A stretch of 8,632 nt of DNA, taken from assembly GCA_964589725.1 (NCBI GenBank), contig CAZPUJ010000244.1:1-8632 (forward strand), written 5' to 3'. The stretch comes from CAYSHJ01 sp964589725. Its GTDB lineage: Bacteria; Planctomycetota; Planctomycetia; Planctomycetales; Planctomycetaceae. Below are positions 5,989 through 8,632 of the stretch, one piece after another. The notes under the pieces were generated by a model. The model was not told where the DNA came from and did not search any database. It saw only the letters and a program-made list of their open reading frames with translations. The translations under genes and the position numbers were made by a program. How positions within the stretch are numbered: the first letter of the stretch is position 1; every line of letters starts with the position of its first letter.

Positions 5989-8319
5989 CTAGACCTCCAA
6001 CCAATTCTGAACTCCCGCAAATACATCGTCTGGCGACTCACCATCGTCGTCCGTTGAGCGAACGGAATCGAGCGGCATGCGATCTTCGGAGATTTCGGAG
6101 TCTTGACCGTCCGTTTTCGAGATTCCATTTCGTCGCGGAAGTTCCACGGGTTGGTCACTCGACCAGGCAGACGATGCGATAAGACTCTGCAGTTGGGTCA
6201 AGCCGCGAGAGGCATCGAGACTCGTTGCCGGTCGCTCGGCCGGTTGACTGTCGAACGACAGTCCGCCGACATGCTCAGCTTCAAAGCCGTGAGCATGGTC
6301 GTGTTGGAGCGCCGACTCCGCGGAATACTCTCCGGGATTCGCATCGGCGATGATGGGGTTAAGTTCCGAGGGACGCAGTTCGAATCCAGATTGAGCTGCG
6401 GGCAGCCGAACGCCATCGTCGTTATTGATGGTTCCGTCCGCCGTGGAAGTTCCCAACGTCCCACCACTCGGGTTACTTAGCGTCACACGGAACTTCTCGT
6501 TGGACTCTTTGACGCTGTCGGCCTTAACCTGAATCGTCAGCGTCTGGCTGGCTACTCCGTTGCCGAGGGTGACCGTTCCACCGGGAAAGACGCCGTCGAA
6601 AAAATCGTCGGCTTTGGCGGCGGTCTTTGATCCGCCGATGCCGCTGACGGTGTAATTCACCGATGCCGTGGCGGAAGTGCTGCCCGTTCGCGACACCGTG
6701 AACGTGAATGGCGTGGACGTGGCTGACGGAGGCGTCCCCTCGCTCTTGTTGGCACTGGCCGCGACGATGCTGATCGTGGGGGCGACATCGTTGTCTTGGA
6801 TTGTCGCTTGACCCTGACTGTCGGCAATCGTCGCTCCCATCCCGTTGCTCAGGTTGACGAAAAAGTTCTCGGAGCTTTCCACCGTCGCGTCATCGACAAT
6901 CGACACGACGACTGTCTGAGTAGTGGCAACTCCAGAAATGAACGTGAGCGTTCCGCTCGTCGCGCCGAAATCCGAGGGGCTTGTGGCCGAGCCATTGGCT
7001 GTGGCGAAGTCGACGGTCACGGGTGCGACGACCGTGCCGCTCACCGACACCGTGAACGTCGCCGTGCCACTCGATTCGTTGACTGTCACATTGTTGATCG
7101 TGAATTGCGGCAGTTGTCCTGGATCGACGACAGTGCCGGTGATTGTGTAGCGACCGATGCTCGCGTAATCCGAGTAGCCGGTCGGTGGGTTGGTCGTCGG
7201 ATTGCCCACGCCGATTCCGTCAACCGACAGGTAATACTGCCCAGCCGCTAACGTCTGCGAAAAGCTGGCGCTCAGTAACGTCGACGGATTCGACGAAGCA
7301 ATCAGAGTCCCTGCGTCGTTGTACAGATCCGCCTTGATGTCGATATTCGGACCGGGCGTGAACGGAGCCAGATTCAGCGTGACGATTCCGGCCCCCGTGG
7401 TGAACGTGAAGAAGTCGGCGTCCGTCGAGCGTTCAATGCTCCCCGCGCCGCTGACGCTGGAACCGGACGCACTCAAGGCGCTGGCAGTGAAGATCGTGCT
7501 GCCGTGGTCATCTGTCCGATAGCCGAACCCGTTGTAACTGGTGATGATCGCCAGATCGTCGGGCCCCTTGCCGTAGTTGGCTCCGCTACCGGCATTGTTC
7601 GAGCCGAAGTATTCGCCCCGGTCCCATTGCGTGATGTTGGCGTAATAACCGACCCCCATGATCGGAGCCCATTCGGTCGGACTCCCATCAATGCCGTGGC
7701 CGGTGTAATAGCTCGCTGTGCTGGTCCCGTCGTGAGACAATCCCAAGCTGTGACCCACTTCGTGACTGGCCGCCTCGGCAACCCCAACGATTGACGTGTT
7801 GTAAACCCACACCGGCGTATCGCTGCTCCAATTGAAGCTGTCGATGTACGCAATCCCGCCCGCGCCGGAACCCTCGGTGTCCGCCGTGATCACCACGCGG
7901 ATGCCCCACTGGGTGTCTCCACTACCGGATTTTCGTAGCGCTTCGATGCCGGGATCAACAGTCGTCACGTTGACGTTGAACGGGATGAAATCCTCGGAAA
8001 CCCGCTTCCAAGCTTCCTGAATATTCGCCAACTCAGTGCTGCTGAATGATGCAGGATTGGCATTGGTGTCATATGGCGGCGAATCGATCGATGGGTTCGC
8101 GAAGTAGCTGTTCCATTCAGTGTTCTCGGTGACGTGCCCGTTGAAGTCGAGATAAATCGTCTGGTTGGCGCCGGGCAGACTGCTGTAAGCGGGCACAACC
8201 GGCGAGCCGTAATGCGTCAGCAAGCAGCGTGGTTCGAGCAATTCAACGGCGTTCGGCTGGGCACGGCGGCGTTGCAACCCACGGTTCGAAAAGATCCGCC
8301 AACGAAGCATAGCTTTCAT
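5989..8319 (-). CDS. Secreted metzincin-type metalloprotease with PPC-like and Calx-beta domains
   Basis: 776 residues from the ATG at 8319. The N-terminus is basic (WRIFSNRGLQRRRAQ) and carries VELLEPRCLL at 25-34, the LEPR-XLL motif found near the N-termini of planctomycete surface or exported proteins. The protease domain (about 50-265) has HEVGHSLGLSHD with zinc ligands H186, H190 and H196 and catalytic E187, and a Met-turn PIMG with M221. A domain resembling bacterial pre-peptidase C-terminal (PPC) domains spans about 300-397 (DADFFTFT, GQYYLSVDG, GRYTITGTV). Two Calx-beta domains follow at about 405-512 and 514-635, each ending in a DND or NDD loop likely to bind calcium. The last 140 residues are acidic and of low complexity, with no recognised fold. 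Presumably it is exported and degrades extracellular protein. No dockerin or membrane anchor is visible. Confidence 0.9.
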   Translation of the reverse strand: MKAMLRWRIFSNRGLQRRRAQPNAVELLEPRCLLTHYGSPVVPAYSSLPGANQTIYLDFNGHVTENTEWNSYFANPSIDSPPYDTNANPASFSSTELANIQEAWKRVSEDFIPFNVNVTTVDPGIEALRKSGSGDTQWGIRVVITADTEGSGAGGIAYIDSFNWSSDTPVWVYNTSIVGVAEAASHEVGHSLGLSHDGTSTASYYTGHGIDGSPTEWAPIMGVGYYANITQWDRGEYFGSNNAGSGANYGKGPDDLAIITSYNGFGYRTDDHGSTIFTASALSASGSSVSGAGSIERSTDADFFTFTTGAGIVTLNLAPFTPGPNIDIKADLYNDAGTLIASSNPSTLLSASFSQTLAAGQYYLSVDGIGVGNPTTNPPTGYSDYASIGRYTITGTVVDPGQLPQFTINNVTVNESSGTATFTVSVSGTVVAPVTVDFATANGSATSPSDFGATSGTLTFISGVATTQTVVVSIVDDATVESSENFFVNLSNGMGATIADSQGQATIQDNDVAPTISIVAASANKSEGTPPSATSTPFTFTVSRTGSTSATASVNYTVSGIGGSKTAAKADDFFDGVFPGGTVTLGNGVASQTLTIQVKADSVKESNEKFRVTLSNPSGGTLGTSTADGTINNDDGVRLPAAQSGFELRPSELNPIIADANPGEYSAESALQHDHAHGFEAEHVGGLSFDSQPAERPATSLDASRGLTQLQSLIASSAWSSDQPVELPRRNGISKTDGQDSEISEDRMPLDSVRSTDDDGESPDDVFAGVQNWLEV

Positions 8320-8326
8320 CGAGATG

Positions 8327-8331
8327 TCCTT
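8327..8331 (-). promoter_or_regulatory. Ribosome binding site of the metalloprotease gene
   Basis: On the minus strand AAGGA lies 7 bases before the ATG at 8319. This chooses 8319 over the longer frame that begins at 8478. The 53 residues between the two starts show no protein-like character, and the LEPR-XLL motif is expected close to the N-terminus. Confidence 0.75.
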
Positions 8332-8632
8332 GGAACTAATAGGTGTGAGAATGTCACCGCGAACAGACCGGTGGTGTGGCGATTGTGCTACTGTGACGGT
8401 TTCCAACTTTGAAGACTTGGGCAAACACCCCACAGCATGGAAAACTGCGCAACATGAAATCCGTCCCGGAGAACTCAATCTACCAGTTGATATCAGTAGC
8501 GTCCGGCTAATGATTCCGCCGGTTGATTGAACTTCTTGTTTTGTAGTGGATTACGTTGAATGACAAGCGCGCACGATTTGAACTCGAAACGCAAAAATGC
8601 GAAACAATTTCTGACGACCGGCAATTCCGCCG
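8332..8632. other. Upstream region of the metalloprotease gene, non-coding
   Basis: No gene is supported in these 301 bases. Two related short palindromes occur: 8503-8522 (CCGGC...GCCGG around AATGATT) and 8618-8632 (CCGGCAATTCCGCCG, cut by the window end), 115 bases apart, both containing ATTCCGCCG. They look like copies of one small dispersed repeat. The promoter of the protease gene should lie here, but I cannot point to convincing -35 and -10 boxes. Confidence 0.5.

Noticed and set aside
5693..6004. 103-codon minus-strand frame before the kinase fragment
   Set aside because: It is arginine- and serine-rich out-of-frame translation of the kinase remnant; the kinase motifs are in a different frame.
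8320..8478. Longer metalloprotease starting at 8478
   Set aside because: AAGGA sits 7 bases before the ATG at 8319, and LEPR-XLL is expected near the N-terminus.

Overview
The window most likely comes from a planctomycete. Three things point there: a secreted protein with the N-terminal ELLEPRCLL (LEPR-XLL type) motif; compact palindromic repeats of the kind scattered through planctomycete genomes, including one whose in-frame translation reads TRSVSEG...SLTLRVT; and type II-C-like Cas proteins. This assignment rests on recalled family features, not on a search.

Layout. Positions 1-114 are the end of an unrelated reading frame, possibly the tail of a transposase. Positions 145-2010 (+) encode the C-terminal 621 residues of a Cas9 with RuvC-II, HNH, RuvC-III and the WED/PAM-interacting part. 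RuvC-I, the bridge helix and most of the REC lobe are not in the window, and no frame just upstream continues them. Positions 2007-2308 hold a foldback (MITE-like) element between cas9 and cas1. Positions 2412-3557 (+) are cas1, with a 73-bp palindromic repeat inserted in frame. Positions 3581-3776 are a nested, almost perfectly symmetrical set of palindromes. Positions 3881-4234 (+) are cas2. Another inverted-repeat element, 4231-4347, starts on the cas2 stop codon. No CRISPR array, and no tracrRNA that can be identified from sequence alone, is present.

Positions 4488 to about 5546 (-) are an IS3-family insertion sequence. Its DDE transposase is intact, but the orfA helix-turn-helix part and the 5' terminal repeat are missing. 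It abuts a broken Ser/Thr kinase fragment (5547-5921, -), which carries an internal stop inside a 24-bp insertion bounded by 8-bp direct repeats. Positions 5989-8319 (-) encode a 776-residue secreted metzincin-type protease with a PPC-like domain and two Calx-beta domains. Its upstream region (8320-8632) holds two related short palindromes.

Interpretation. The Cas proteins would form a type II-C module: Cas9 as effector, Cas1 and Cas2 as spacer integration. Here the module looks worn down by mobile DNA: Cas9 has lost its front half (or it is displaced upstream), palindromic elements sit at every gene boundary and inside cas1, and an IS lies where an array could be expected. The adaptation genes still have intact frames and catalytic residues, so the pair may have outlived the effector. 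The protease is unrelated to the CRISPR module.
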